Positions 23,036 through 35,102 of a stretch of DNA of 64,000 bases are shown here, in pieces; within the stretch, counting starts at the first letter, position 1, and each line of letters starts with the position of its first letter. Source of the DNA: Gracilaria gracilis (lineage: Eukaryota; Rhodophyta; Florideophyceae; Gracilariales; Gracilariaceae); the NCBI GenBank assembly GCA_030374805.1, contig JARGSG010000042.1, positions 410,292 through 474,291 on the forward strand, given 5' to 3'. A program made the translations under genes and the position numbers. Below the pieces are notes generated by a model. The model was not told where the DNA came from. It made no database searches and worked only from the letters and a program-made list of their open reading frames with translations.

Positions 23036-25623
23036 ATGGGGAAACGTAAAACGAGAAGTGCGAATGCGAATGCGAATGCGGAGGATGTAAGCGGGCGCGC
23101 GTCAAAAGGGCAAACGCGTGCAGAGGTGGTAGTTCGGGGTCCCGAGAATGGCTTGGGTAGTACTACGCGTGCGCCTCGAAGCGGCAATGTGGAAAATGGC
23201 GAGGGCGGTATTGGGCGTAGTTCGCGCGCTCCTCGAAGCGGATTATGTGGGAAAGGTAGGAAGAACACGGAGAGACGTGATCGAGGCCGACCTTTGGATC
23301 GAACCGAGTGAATGGAGCGAACCGAGCGAACCGAGCGAACCGAGCGCACCGAGCAAACGGAGCGAACTGAGCGAACCTTAAGGGTTTTGGTAACACAAGC
23401 TACTCCGCTTCCATATGAGATGGGAAATGGAGGAGGGGAAAGCATGGGAGGGATGGAAGGAAGGCAGGGGGGTGATGCGCGGGGCCGTAGGGATAGAGAT
23501 GGGCGGCGAAAAGGCGATGACTCCACGCAAGTTGTAGAAGAATTCGAGTGTGGAGATGCCATAGAGAAGGGGAGGGAGTGTCGAGGTGGGGAGGAGAAAA
23601 GGACGTTAGAAAGAAGTACTAGTGGGATGGTTAGCCGTGGTATTCGAAAGAAGGAGGGAGAGGGAGTGGCTGGAGTTGGCGTTTGGGAGGGTAGGGGTCG
23701 CGAAAGAGAAGTAGGAGGAGGCGTTCAGGAGGCGAGGAACGAGGGCATGGAGGTTGTGGTTGGTGTTGGGAGGAATCGAATGGTGGGCAGAGTAAGAACT
23801 GGTAGACCGCGAAATACTGCGATGCGGGAGGAAGAGGAAGTGGAGGGTATGAGGCGTATGAGGGAGCATGGAAACGCAGAGGACAGTGGGAGGCGAATTG
23901 GGCGTGTGGGAGATGGAATGGGGAGCCACGCCCATGTGGAGAGGATGGAAAGGCTCCGAGACAGTTTGCCCGGGAGAATTGTAAGACGTAGCAGTGGTGG
24001 ATCAGTGATTGAAAATGTGACAGACAATATACCAGTGAATGGGACGGTATTCGAAGGAGAATATGTCGTTGTCCGAAACAGGCTTAGAACTGGAGGGAAC
24101 TTGGTGGAAACCGCGGTACGGACGTTTGAAGGAATACGTGTAAGGCATAATGCCGTTCGGATTGAGGACGATGTGCATGAAGCAGGATTCGACGATTCTG
24201 GGGATCGTGGAGAGAGGAACGGAGCAAGGGAAATGAGAACTACAGGAATAGCAGAAGGAGATGAAGAGAACTTACGCGTGTTGTCAAGGTCTGCACTGGT
24301 TGAGAGGGTGAATTCGTTGAAAGAGAAGCTGGGAAATATGAAGGAGGATCACTATACCATGATGGTGAGTTTGAAGCTCACGCAGAAGGAATTGGAACGG
24401 GTGAGGGAGGAGCTGGAGCAGCAAAATGTGTTGATTGAAAGTTTAAGGGAGGCTGTGAAGGGTAGGAAGCAAAGAGGGTGTGGGACGGAAGTGAAGGGGC
24501 GTCGAAAGCACGATATAGAGGTGCCAGAATGTTTTTACGGATTTGCAAGGGCTGTATATGATAATATTCTTCACTATATGAAGTTGGAGGCGTCAGAACT
24601 CTGTTTTCACACGGAGAGCGTTGGTAGGAGCTGGAAGAACAAAAGTGAGTCGGTGGGAGAAAGTAGGGAGGGCAGCATCTTTGTGGTCGGGGAGAAGGAG
24701 ATGGTATCTCGGTGCCCGTATCAAGTGGCATATTAGATGAGGGCTTATACGCCATCAACGGAGGGAGGAAGTGATGTGCTGTTGAAGTATGTGGTGGAGA
24801 CGGAAATAATGGGAGATACTTGGGAGACGATACAAGAAGCGGGAAGGAAACAGGAGTGTGTGGATAATGTGAGTGCGGACAAGTGTCTGCGGCCGCTGAT
24901 GAAGCAGACATTGAGCGATGTGATTGGGGTGCGGAAGCGGGCGGCTCGCGACAAGTTATTCTCCATCCTTGGATATGATTTGAATGTGAAACGGGCAAAA
25001 CCTACTGAGGGGACTGAGGTATGGGAAGAGCTAAAGCAGCAGATGGGGGAGGCGTGCGAGAAGCTGAAGGGAAGGGAGGAGGGCGGGAGGTATAAGTTGT
25101 GCGCGTGGAGAACGAGCCGGTTCGAAGACCTTGCATATTTCAGGTCTCGTGCGGTTGGGCCACCATGAGAGGTTGATCATGAAGATATGTACTTCAAGAA
25201 TGGGATGGCGGTGGCAGTGTTGGAGGAGTATATGGGATACGCAGTGGAGTGGCAAAGTAACGGTGAACGGCAGTACATGGATGGGACAGTGATGCACCTT
25301 GCGAGACTTGACGCCTGGATTGCCTGTGTGGTGAAAACTATAAGCGAGGTGTGGCACGTGGAGGGCAAAGACGGCTTTTGTTCTCTACTTTGTATGGGAA
25401 GTATCTACCTAGGGCTGTTGAGGGAGTACTGGGGGTAGCCTGGCAATCGCTACAGAAGGAGCATGCCGAGGAGTTTGAGAACGATGGTTTTGTGGATGGA
25501 GATCCGAGGTGTGTGTCGGGAAACTCTGGGAGAACTGCGACAGTTGAAATGTGGGTATCATCGAGAGAGAAGATATACCTAGCTGTGAGAGAGGACTATT
25601 TTATGGCAAAACTAACACGGTGA
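23036..25623 (+). pseudogene. Second gene of transposon B, coiled-coil protein of unknown family
   Basis: One frame runs from an ATG at 23036 and is interrupted by stops at 23309, 24734 and 25166, with a frame change near 25,350. The middle is rich in Gly, Arg and Glu. Residues coded at about 24,295-24,460 form a heptad-rich coiled coil (LVERVNSLKEKLGNMKE onward). The C-terminal region is the part conserved with copy A (KRAKPTEGTE, HLARLDAWIACVVKT). No enzyme motif is visible. The repeated pairing with a CMC-type transposase suggests an accessory role. Which stops are real decay and which reflect introns cannot be settled here. Confidence 0.6.
23301..23378. repeat. 9-bp minisatellite (CGAACCGAG units)
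   Basis: About eight imperfect copies of a 9-bp unit occur within the second gene of copy B, reading as E-R-T repeats in one frame. Confidence 0.85.
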
Positions 25624-25915
25624 CTAGGTGCAGTTCTTGATTGTTATATAGCGGCCTGTCGACCGGAGGACGCGAGTTTTGGGCGGTTGGTGGCACACCG
25701 GGCGGAACGCAGGGAAGGGACAGGGGTTGATGGTAGGGAAGAGGCAGGCTACTAAGGGTAGGGTGAGGTGCAGTGGGGGGGGGAAGGAGTGGAGTTATGT
25801 GTGGGATGGGGAAGAGATGCTTCTTCTTTCTCATGTCATGAGTATCTTCACTCCTTCCAATTGAAACGAAGCGGGTTTAAATTTTTATGAAGCTGAAGCT
25901 AACAGGGAATAGAGG

Positions 25916-28900
25916 CTACGTGTTGGATGGTAAATAAGGCTTAGCGGTGGGGTGTCGATAGAACCGATTGAGATAGAATCGGTGAAAGCGCCAGTGTAGA
26001 TGAGAAGTAAAGGGAGGAGTTGGGGTAATTCTGGCGGAGAACATGAACGGAGCCAAGGATGGAGGAAGAGGGGATGTGTCCATACCAAGAGGAAACGTTA
26101 TCGAAAGTGGACTGGGTAGAGATGGGACCTGGGTGGATGGTTTGGTTATGTTCGTGTCTGCTGCCCATCGGAGGCAAACACAGTTGAGGGTGAGATCGAT
26201 GTCATCGCTGGGCGGGACGAGTTCCATGAACTAGACGAAAGCGAACTCCTTGGGAGAAGAAGTTGAAGAAGGAAGGGCGAAACGAAGAAGGGAGATGAGT
26301 TTGCAGACCCACACGATGGATGTGGAGGTGGGGGAGGTGGAGCCGGCGACGAGAACGTCGGAGAACTTTGGGGACCTGGATGGACCGAAGAAGGGGATGG
26401 CAAAAATTCTTTGAATCATGGGGACAGGAGGATCTTGGAGAGTGAGCTCGTTTCGTTCTGTGATGTAGTTGTCGAGTGTTGAGATGTAACCGCCGACGAC
26501 GTAAGCGGAGTTGACTACGGTGAGTCGAGCCTGACGGAGGACGAAAAAGTTGTCAGTAATTTGTAGGACTTCGAGAGAGAGGGTGATGAAGGATGGGAGG
26601 GCGTCTCTTCCGAATTGTGCAAGAATGGATAGGGTAACGGGAGGGAAGAGGTCTTGAAGAGATTTGTGAGGGAGGTGAGGATTGGGGCGAATGAATTTGT
26701 GGGCAGTGATTAGGTCAGCGAAGGAGATGTGTTTGCCATCACGGATGAAACCGGGTTCTCGGGATTGGAGGGGGGAAGCGAGGCCAGGGAAGGAGGAGGT
26801 GATGGAAGGGTTTGTGGAGACGGGATTCCAGTACTTGATGGCGTTCGAGCGGTGGATGGCACGAATGGTTTCTTGATGTGCGGTGGACCTGCGATTTGAG
26901 GTTTTGGAGTAGTGGGACTTGAAGAGGGTGTGGGCGTGCTCTAATATGCCAGCATCATTGAAGTGAAGGCCTCCGAAGTGGCGAATGTCTTCGACAATGT
27001 GGTCGAAGAGGTGGAACTTGAGGGTTCCGAGGCTGGAAGTGTGGTGGGGGCCGAGGACGAATACGGCCGTGCGCTTGAAGGAGCGGATTTGGTTGTGGAG
27101 GTCGGTGAGGCGGGCGTCGGTCCATTCGGTGAAGGTGTTGTCTCGCATGGAGGCGAGGAGGAGGTCTGAGTACTGGAAGAAGACGGAAGTGATGGGAGGT
27201 GAATCGACTTCGTCACAGCATCGGTCGAAGAAGGCGCCGATGAAGGGGAAGACCATGTCGAGTGCGCGGCAGTCTTTTGCTTCGAGCATACCACGCAAGT
27301 CGTCGGTAGTGAAGAAACCGTTGAGAGTTTGACCGTTGTCGGAAGTGGAGAAGTCGATGTGGAGTCCGTTTGCGGGGGAGTGCTTTTCGATGGCGGAGAG
27401 GATGGTGTTTGAATGTTTGAGGATGGAAGTGCGGACGGATTTGAAGGGGCGACGGGACTTCGAGGAACGCCGGGTGGGGAAGAGTGCTTCTGAGCGGAGT
27501 CTCTCGATGGCGGCGAGCTTGATGAGCTTGGAGACGCCGAGGTAAAAGTTGTGGAGTGGTTCGAAGGTGAAGATGTTGTAAGGGGAGAGAGTGGGGTGAT
27601 GTTGAGAAGAGGGTATGATTCGAAGAGGGAGGAGTAATTTGCGAGGGAGAAGAAGTGGAGGGCTTCAAGGCTTTTTCCCTTTTGTTACGGGAGATTCTGG
27701 GCTTACGAGCAAGGAGAGCGTCTTGTGATTGTTGGAGGAGAGTGGAGTGTGATTTGCGTGCGGCGAGGGTCTGGTGCTGAGTTCGGAAGGAAGGGGATTG
27801 AATGTGTAGGGGGAGGTCTATGCGGGAGACGGTGCATCTTTGACAAGGGTGTTGGGGACGGGTTCCGTGGGAGATGGCGAGGATGTCTTTTGCTTCGGGG
27901 ATGTCGGCGCAGTAGCTGGAGATGATTGGGTGACAGTGGCGGAGAACGCCATGGGCGTCACGGAAAGGGAAGCCGTTGAGACCGGAGGAGAGGAGAGGGC
28001 CGAGGAGGTTGGAGATGGCGAGCTGAATGAGTTCCATTTTGGTGTGGCGGGGGATGTGAGAGGAGGTTTGAGGGATGGAGTCGTGGTCTTGGAAGTGGTT
28101 GGTTGGGAGGAAGGAGGTTGGCAAGTATCTGAAAAGGGTGAGGTGTTCGGTGATGCACTTGCCACGGAAGGCATCGGAGAAGTTGAGAAGGGTGATGTGA
28201 AGGGGGTAGGAGGTGGTGAAAGAGAATTTGAGGGAGGTGGAGAACTTGTCGGAGTAAATTTAGACCAAGCCGATGAAGGAGTCGATACCGGTGGAGTCAG
28301 GGGTGTGCCAGATGCAGGAGTCGTTGGACGAGTGCATGATTGCGGCTTTGAGGGCGGGGACTGCTTCTTTTCCGAGGGTGGAGGCCATGGGGTGGGCGAA
28401 AGCGGGAGAGCTGGAAGGGGTTGTGTGGGAGGCGGGGTGGAAGAAGGGGTTGTGGAAGTGTGCGAGGGCGAGTTGTTGTTTGAGGACCTGGATGGGGTCC
28501 TTTCGCAAGATGGCGGTGGAGAAGAGCTGCTGTGGGTCGGAGAGGGTGGTGGGAGCGAAGCCGATGTTGCTGACACGGTGATGGAGGAGGTTTTTCTGCA
28601 GCTCGAGGCACTGGGTGGCGGAGGAGTCGGCGTTGTGGGAGGCGGATTTGGAGAAGGCGGGGTCGTGGAGGAGGGAGATGAGTTCGTTAGCCTTTCGGAG
28701 GCCGAGGGAGGAGGTGATGGAAGAGATGTAGAGGACCATGCGTCCGAGGTGGGGGTTGTTGAGGAGGGGGAAGGAAGGGAGAGGAAGGGGAGGAGGGGAG
28801 GGGGAAATGGAGCAGACGGGGGTGGTTGCGATGTGGTAGGCGTCCTGGGTGTGGAGGGAGAGGGAGAGTTGCTGGTGGTGGTAGGAGTCGCCGTCTGCGA

Positions 28901-29124
28901 TGGGGACGTTGTCGGAAGGGCGGTTTGAGGGAGGGGGAGGTGTATGGAGGTGGGGGGGTAGACTTGTGACGCTTTATGCGTGGGGGGAAGTGAGGGAGGC
29001 TCCCGCCTGGGGAGAGGAAACACTTGTTTCGGTTAAGGCGATTGGAGCATCTTCTCTGGTGCCTTTGGATGGCGGGGATGGTGCGAGCGAAGAAGGAGCA
29101 GCCTTCAAAGCAGCAGTTGGGCAT
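25916..29124 (-). pseudogene. Plavaka-like transposase, copy B
   Basis: Starting at ATG 29124, it has an N-terminal Cys/His stretch (CCFEGCSFFARTIPAIQRHQ). It then shows IYSDKFSTSL (catalytic Asp), YPLHITLLNFSDAFR, YCADIPEAKDILAISHG with HPCQRC, KFHLFDHIVEDIRHFGG and GILEHAHTLFKSHY (catalytic Glu). It ends with LTLNCVCLRWAAD. These match the order seen in Plavaka/CACTA transposases of the CMC superfamily, as I recall it. The last third (26231-27298) is one clean open frame. The first two-thirds need frame changes near 28,260 and between 27,300 and 27,700. It is better preserved than copy A. Confidence 0.8.
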
Positions 29125-29750
29125 GGCGGGGAAGGTTGGGGGAGTGTTGGAGAGGATTGGGGTTACGTAGCGGGGAGCGTAATATCGCGCACGGACGGTG
29201 GGACAGAGTGATGGGGATGATTGCACGTGATTCGAAGGCGTTTCATATATTTAGTATACGAATGCCTGATGTGAAAGGTGTTGACTAGTGAACCGATCTC
29301 CATAAACTGAAAAGGTATTCTATCTATTCGTATACTCCTATTCCTATTCGACAAACAGCTATTTAAGTTTCTATCTAAGTGTCTATCTCGCTATTCGCTC
29401 CCGTATACATGAGCGTAGGTGACACTAACACACTTACCTTGTGCTGCGAAGCTACCATAAACGAAAGAAGTATGCTAGTTTCCCTTCCATCTAAACTGGG
29501 AAAGATGGAAACAATTTGGAATAATTCTTTCGAAAAAACCTAGCACAAGTGAAAAGGTGGAAATATTTTCGGAAACTAACCCTTCCAAATTTGGATAAAT
29601 TCACCGGTTTTTCGTTCGTTTTAATTCGGTCATTTTTGACCGCCAAACTAGCATTCCGATAACAACGAGGTATGGAAATCGTTGTGTTCTGTTCGTGATC
29701 TCACTCAAATCATTACATGTCGCTGTTTATGGGTTTAGGCAGGTCTTCTA
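29125..29750. other. 5' region of copy B and junction with the pogo-like element
   Basis: 29125-29665 is the terminal non-coding region of copy B, AT-rich, with TTTCGGAAA-type subterminal motifs also present in copy A. The 80 bases before 29,749 are flanking sequence with no gene. Confidence 0.6.
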
Positions 29751-30215
29751 CACCCAGTAACTGCAATTAGTGTGGGTCGCGCTATTCATGGTGGTAGATT
29801 TCGTCCTTGGGATACCTATAACAATGTGGGTCACACCAATAATGGTACCACGCTATTTAAGGTACAAATCCAAATCGTGTGGGCCACACTATATATTTCA
29901 GACATAAATAGTGTGGGCAAACCTTCATCTTGCGGCATTCAGACCCCACATAGGCTCCATCATACTGTGATCAGGCGTTTACAACCTCGCCATCAAAGGG
30001 TTGCGGTGCTTTGCGACAATCTCTTGAATCTTGGGGTACAGCAGGCGCTCCTCCCAAAGCCCATTGACATTCAAGGACATACCAGTCCTTATCATTGCCT
30101 TTCTAGCGTAAGTGAGGCCGTCCACATCCCGTTGCTGGTCGATATCACGCACAAACAACATAGCCAATCGGAGAAAGAATGACTTTCCTGGATTTGGCAG
30201 CTTTCCGGACGGTGC

Positions 30216-31418
30216 TCAAGCTCCGTTTTCAATAAGCTTCATTTTGTGAGCCTCCCAACTCGTGTTCCAAGCGCTCTTTATCTTTTGAATAACAAAAAAA
30301 TCGCCTGGTTGCACGAGGTGGTTGGAATTGGGGGGGAAATATCGGATCTCCGTGTTGGTGTTCTGCGCCGCAGTGTGCAATGAGGGGGTTTGATTTTGGC
30401 CACTGCAATTATCAACGAACAAGGCCCGTTTTCGATTCTGAGGAAGCTTCTTAATCACTTTTCTTTCTCCAAGCCATTGCAGCATCACTATTGTGTCCGT
30501 CTACCCTTTCGGTCCGCTGCGCTACGACACATTAGGTATGTCATCAGAAACACCGCGTATGGGGTAACTGCGCTTCTGATTCCGAAAAACTAGGAAAACA
30601 GGTTCAACTTTTCCGTGCCTTCCACCGCTGATCCTTACCACCATTGTCATGCCTTCGCCTTTAGGGACGACATCTGAATACTTGACTTTCTTCTCACCGC
30701 GAAAACCAAGTGTTTTGCTGTTGTTCATATTGATCACAAAGTGGGCCTCATCAGCATTTTCTACGCTGTCATCCGGCAGCTCACCACTACGAAACGCTCT
30801 TTTCAGTGTACCCAGATGGTACGCGACCTGTTTGGCAATGAACTCTTCTTTCTGCGGCGACAAAAGGTGCTTCCCTGTGTGGGAGCGGTTCAATATGCGG
30901 TATTTATCCATTAAATTCTGGATCCATCTGCGCGTCACGCACTTTGTAATAAGTTTCCCTGTGCCTTCGTCAACCGAAAATTTGTGATAGACCTCACCCG
31001 TGAAAGCTAATATAAGATGCATGGCAGGAGACTGCATCGTCTTCCAACCAAACTTCACACCGAGCTTTCGTAAGCGATCAAATTCATCCAGCATGTCTAG
31101 ATGCAAGGCATGCACCCGCGGCCTTGTCTTGCGCCCTCTGCCATTGGAGGCTTTGAGGTTGACTCTTTTTAGGCCTTGTTAGGTGCTTTTTGTTATAGAT
31201 GTGGTCATTCCCTGCGTTTTTAGAGTGCCATCGTTGTTGACATATTTCCGTCTGGTGCGCCATAGCCGGCTGGCTTTTTGTAGATTGGCTTTGGTTGAGC
31301 CTTTGAATAACGTGGGAAAACGATTTACAGCTTTACAGATTGTGCGTTTCTGTCCATTGGTTTTGGAATCCTCAATCATCCAAGCTATAATTTTAGTGCG
31401 GTTGGCGATCTTAAGCAC
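30216..31418 (-). pseudogene. pogo-like transposase (DDD), frameshifted
   Basis: Three frame blocks (31418-31179, 31115-30522, 30488-30216) give one protein. The N-terminus (MLKIANRTKIIAWMIEDSK) looks like the helix-turn-helix start of pogo/Tigger transposases. The catalytic core shows NADEAHFVINM (first Asp), FVDNCSGQNQTPS (second Asp) and LVQPGDFFVIQK (third Asp), with 36 residues between the last two. Its position inside exact terminal repeats confirms it as the element's transposase. Two or more frameshifts make it inactive. Confidence 0.85.
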
Positions 31419-32153
31419 TGTTTGGGAAGAAAATGAAGACGAATTGTTTGGTTTGCTACGATTTAGGGTGGTTGGTGGCTGCGGATCAGTCGATAGCTGC
31501 TCATTGTCGACAGCGTTAGTTTGACGTTGTCGCTGGTCAGCCCACCGTCGAAACGTGGCAATTATGGGTGATCCGCTTGTTGGGATGTCTATTGAGCAAA
31601 CATGTTCTCTCTGGTGTTCAGAGGCTCGAGGCGGAAAAGGGCTAGGATCTGCGAGGAGCAGCAGTTTGAGAACTGCTCGCGCGTCTTTTCGGAATGAATT
31701 TCTGTCGCTGCCAAACCCACACTACTTGGTTAAATGAAGAGTTTCTTCGCACCCATGATAGTGTGGGCCACATTTATTGGGTTACCACATTATTTGTGCA
31801 CCCACACTAAGTGCACCTCTATCAGTGAACCCAAATAGCTAAATATCCATGTTTTTAGCTTCGGGGCTCAAAATGGCATCTCTATCCGCCGAGGCATAGC
31901 TATTTTACGAAGCCATCCAGCTGTATCGAATGAAAAATTGGCGAGCATTTGGCGCGGTGTTTAGCTGCGCCGCTAAATTGCACAACCATTCACACAGTCC
32001 CATTTGGCCTTTCTCTCGTTAACGGGCCAATTTCAAAACCTGTGAAGTGCCTTCACCTTAAGACGAAAGTAGTCTTGTGAGCAATACCACCATAACAGCT
32101 TTTCAAAGAGAGCACCAAAATCTACTACCTCCAATCATCAAGATTGGCCACAG

Positions 32154-33258
32154 ATGACCGACACAGTCCGAGAAGCGTCTACTAGAGAACCAAATTTTAG
32201 TCCAGAAGAAGACCTTGCTCTCGCAAGGTCCTGGATCTGCGTCTCACAAACTGTTCAGAAACAAAATGCAGATAAGTTTTGGAACAATGTTCTCAAAGTC
32301 CTTAGAACGCAACCGGAGTACAGTCGAACTCGAACTGCAATAAGTTTAGTCTCAAGATGGACCACTGTATCTTGAATTGCGCAAAAGTATCTGGCCGCAG
32401 ATAAACTGTATCGCTCATCAATTTCATCTGGAGAAAATGAAGAACGGACACTACAAAATATTATGGCCCTGTACCGGAACAGGAACGAATTAAAGACTAA
32501 AGGAGAAGAGCGTCTACCCTCTGCAATTCGTTTCCTGCCTGCAGTACAATTACTAACAACCTTTCCAAAGTTTGTCTCGAATATTGGCGGGAGCTCTCGT
32601 AGTGCACCAGGGTATCGTTCTATGTGTGACAACAGTGGTGTTGGAGACAAAAAAGGACGAACCACGGAGCAAATCTATGAAGACAGGATGAATTGCAATT
32701 GATTCACCCCCCACATCCAGGCGAAGTGGGGCGAAGAATCAAAAGCTAAAGAAAGTTTTAGAACGCAATATATCGAAGGTGTATCGCAGTGTGGACAGTT
32801 TGACGGAAACTTTAAGAGGGTCGGCCGCGTGCAAGAAAAAAACCTCTTCAATTGCTCTTCAACCGAAGATACTGCATCGCATGTCACTGCCGCCTTGTCT
32901 TATGAACAAACGCCTCGAAGAGCTCATGAGACAAGCTGCTTTACTCGTAGGATTCAGTGTCGAACCAGAAAATGTTGATGAAGCCGTGGAAGAAAACCAA
33001 AGGTCCGCCAATTCGTCTGAAGAACCGCAACCCGTTCTGCCTGGATGCACTTCATTCTATCACTGGGGGACTCCTAGTGCTTCTCATGCTTCTTCTTTTC
33101 ACGACGCCGATGAAGCACAAAGTGAGAGGATGAGCAACATTACGACGAAAACAAGCGACGGAGGCAAATGCTTAGCGAACGCCCGAGGCGGCTTAACGGG
33201 TATATCTCTTGCGGAGATTCCTCTCCACGCTTTCTCTCCTCTCCTCGCCCATAGGTGA
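32154..33258 (+). pseudogene. Myb-like accessory protein of Harbinger-2
   Basis: The ATG at 32154 opens with FSPEEDLALARSWICVS and later DKFWNNVLKVLR and SLVSRW, a trihelix/Myb-like DNA-binding pattern found in Harbinger second proteins. In that family the protein helps the transposase reach the ends and the nucleus. An in-frame TGA at 32373 and a frameshift near 32,700 interrupt it. The C-terminus (RLEELMRQAALLVGF) is acidic and possibly helical. Confidence 0.7.
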
Positions 33259-33408
33259 TAGGACAATGCTTCGGTCAAACAGCGGTTAGACTCTTCATTG
33301 GTTACAAGATCTGCTGTATTGAGCAGCCCAAGTAAACCTCCAGCTGCACTTTCGCTTTGCGGGATTGCGGGATTTGTGTCTGACATGCCCATAGAGTCCA
33401 ACACGCTT

Positions 33409-34397
33409 TTAAGCGTCACCAGCGAATTCCTCGACTACACTTATAGGTTCTCCATTCGGTTCTACTTCATCATCAGACTCCCCAGGAGAATCCATATACA
33501 CTAACATTTTGTGCAATATGACGCACACCTGGGTGATCAATATTGTGAGCTCATCGCTCCATTCAAAACGTTCATGACGAAGAACCTTGAACCTCCCTTG
33601 TAGAGCCCCAAACATCCGTTCAATATCCTTTCTTGTAGACTCTTGCGATATAGTCATGTTTTGCTCCCGGTCATTGACAGGCGCGTGGTTTGGGCCCATA
33701 AAGATAGTCCGCCGGGGGTATATTCCGTGAACGAGATAGTAATAAAAACCAGAACGATTTACACCACAAACATCATAACCATCTGGCAGTGTCATACGCC
33801 GTTTCTCAGAGAGCATTTCAATAAAAATCAGGCTGTCGTCGGCGACGGTATTGTCGTTGCTTGTTTCACATCGCCCAGGAAACCAGTGCCAGCAATAACT
33901 TTGTTTATTAAAAAGGGCCTCGCATGACATCTTCGCTAATTTTACATCCTTGGAATTGTAATATAGCCTTTTGAAGACCTTTGGACAGTTTTTCCAATGT
34001 GGATGCATGCAATCAACACAGCCAACACATCCGGGAAACCCTACGCTGGCATACTCACCCTCATTTCTGCGTAGCTTTGCCAATGTCGGTTCTCTATTTA
34101 AGTAAAAATCTCCGTAGCAGTTGTATATAGCTCGAAGTACAATTTTAAAGTATTTTTTTCGACATTTAGGTGATATGCTAACTATATCATCCATTTGCGC
34201 TAAGGAAAGGCACGTTGCAAGTTTTTGTAGTTTTCTAAATTAGTTTTGGGTAAAAGTGTGACCCGGAACTTTGGAAACATTTGCTGTTTGCAAAAATAGA
34301 GGCTCGAAGATAATTTATGCAGTTTCAAATAGAGGCTGGGAAAACCGCTAAATAGTTGTGAAAACTCTGGGATGAGATAGACTGGATGAGAACACAA
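33409..34397 (-). pseudogene. Harbinger-2 transposase (Plant_tran type DDE)
   Basis: The clean open frame from 34194 gives 261 residues with GFPGCVGCVDCMHPHWKNCP (first Asp), PDGYDVCGVNRSGFYYYLV, IYPRRTIFMGP and ESTRKDIERMFGALQGRFKVL (catalytic Glu). These are landmarks of the plant-transposon-protein branch of Harbinger. The N-terminal third lies in another frame between 34,194 and 34,397 (for example MFPKFRV), so one frameshift is likely near 34,200. Confidence 0.8.
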
Positions 34398-34889
34398 ATA
34401 GTCAGAAAAATTAACGACACTATTTTCTGCGAATAGTAAGACTTATTAAAACTCTTCCAGCGTTTAGAGATGTAGCGTGACATGCTTTATGGAAAAACTG
34501 AAATACCGACACAACGGTTTGAAGGGCGCAATCGTCGTCGGTGCTGAAAACGTTTTCTTCTTCGTCGAAGACCGTTTTACTCATTATGGGACAACGTAGG
34601 AGCCTACAGAACCGAGTCAGCTTTGCAATTGCGAGTTTTGGCTATTGACTGACAGAGCTGCCGCCACCAAAGCCATATTCAAATTTAGCTTTTTACCTAT
34701 TTGGCTGCGAGATTTGGGTTCACTGATAGAGGTGCTCTAATTGCAGTTACTGGGTGTATTCGGGGTGATTTGGCCAGACTATCCGCCTCGGTGGGTGGCA
34801 TTAGACGACCAATCACATTCCCACAAATTTCAACTGGGATATAGGCAGACGGGTAGGGACGCCCTAAGCAAGTCGGTTCAAAAGGGTTA

Positions 34890-35102
34890 GGCCCTTTCTA
34901 CATGTGGACATGGACAAAAATCTAAATTGTCCATTGTCCACGATTTTGGGGTCGCTCAAAAGCGACCCCACGAAAGACATAATGCAGAATCGTTCTATCA
35001 GAATTTTTTTTAAATTTTTGCTTTGTAAATATATATTAATTTTACATTTTTGTCGGGTCTAGTGCCAAAAACGCATGTCCATGTCCATATGTAGAAAGGG
35101 CC
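34890..35102. mobile_element. 213-bp MITE of the Harbinger-1 family
   Basis: Terminal inverted repeats of about 27 bp start GGCCCTTTCTACAT with one mismatch. The target duplication is TTA (34887-34889, 35103-35105). Internally it has the hairpin GGGTCGC-TCAAAA-GCGACCC. Harbinger-1 next door shares the first 13 terminal bases and the same hairpin (about 35228-35252), so the MITE is a relative that would depend on such an element's transposase. Confidence 0.9.

Larger units (their letters stand above)
22950..29665 (-). mobile_element. Plavaka-like DNA transposon, copy B (inverted relative to A)
   Basis: The right terminus (ending CATTCCGATAAC near 29,665) is the reverse complement of the left end of copy A. 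Colinear similarity continues through the 5' region, transposase and second gene. The left limit is not defined. I see no matching target duplication between 11,27x and 29,66x, nor terminal repeats at the inner ends. Two independent copies or one 18.4-kb composite are both possible. Confidence 0.7.
31811..34737. mobile_element. PIF/Harbinger element 2, complete (2,927 bp)
   Basis: Terminal inverted repeats of 26 bp (31811-31836 and 34712-34737) have one mismatch; the core is CACCTCTATCAGTGAACC. The target duplication is TAA on each side, as expected for Harbinger. It carries the two genes typical of the superfamily, a Myb-like protein (plus strand) and a DDE transposase (minus strand), here convergent. 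It sits within the right terminal repeat of the pogo-like element. Confidence 0.93.
29751..34756 (-). mobile_element. pogo-like (Tc1/mariner superfamily) element, interrupted
   Basis: Terminal inverted repeats of at least 26 bp are perfect. The left one begins CACCCAGTAACTGC at 29751 and the right one ends GCAGTTACTGGGTG at 34756. The target duplication is TA on both sides (29749-29750, 34757-34758). Subterminal GTGTGGG/CCCACAC motifs recur inside both ends. The right terminal repeat is split by Harbinger-2 (31811-34737). Without that insertion the element is about 2.08 kb. Confidence 0.92.

Noticed and set aside
27818-29023. 401-codon minus-strand frame in copy B (and the 362-codon plus-strand frame opposite it)
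   Set aside because: Both are low-complexity shadows of the GC-rich transposase region. The real frame carries the Cys/His and catalytic motifs.
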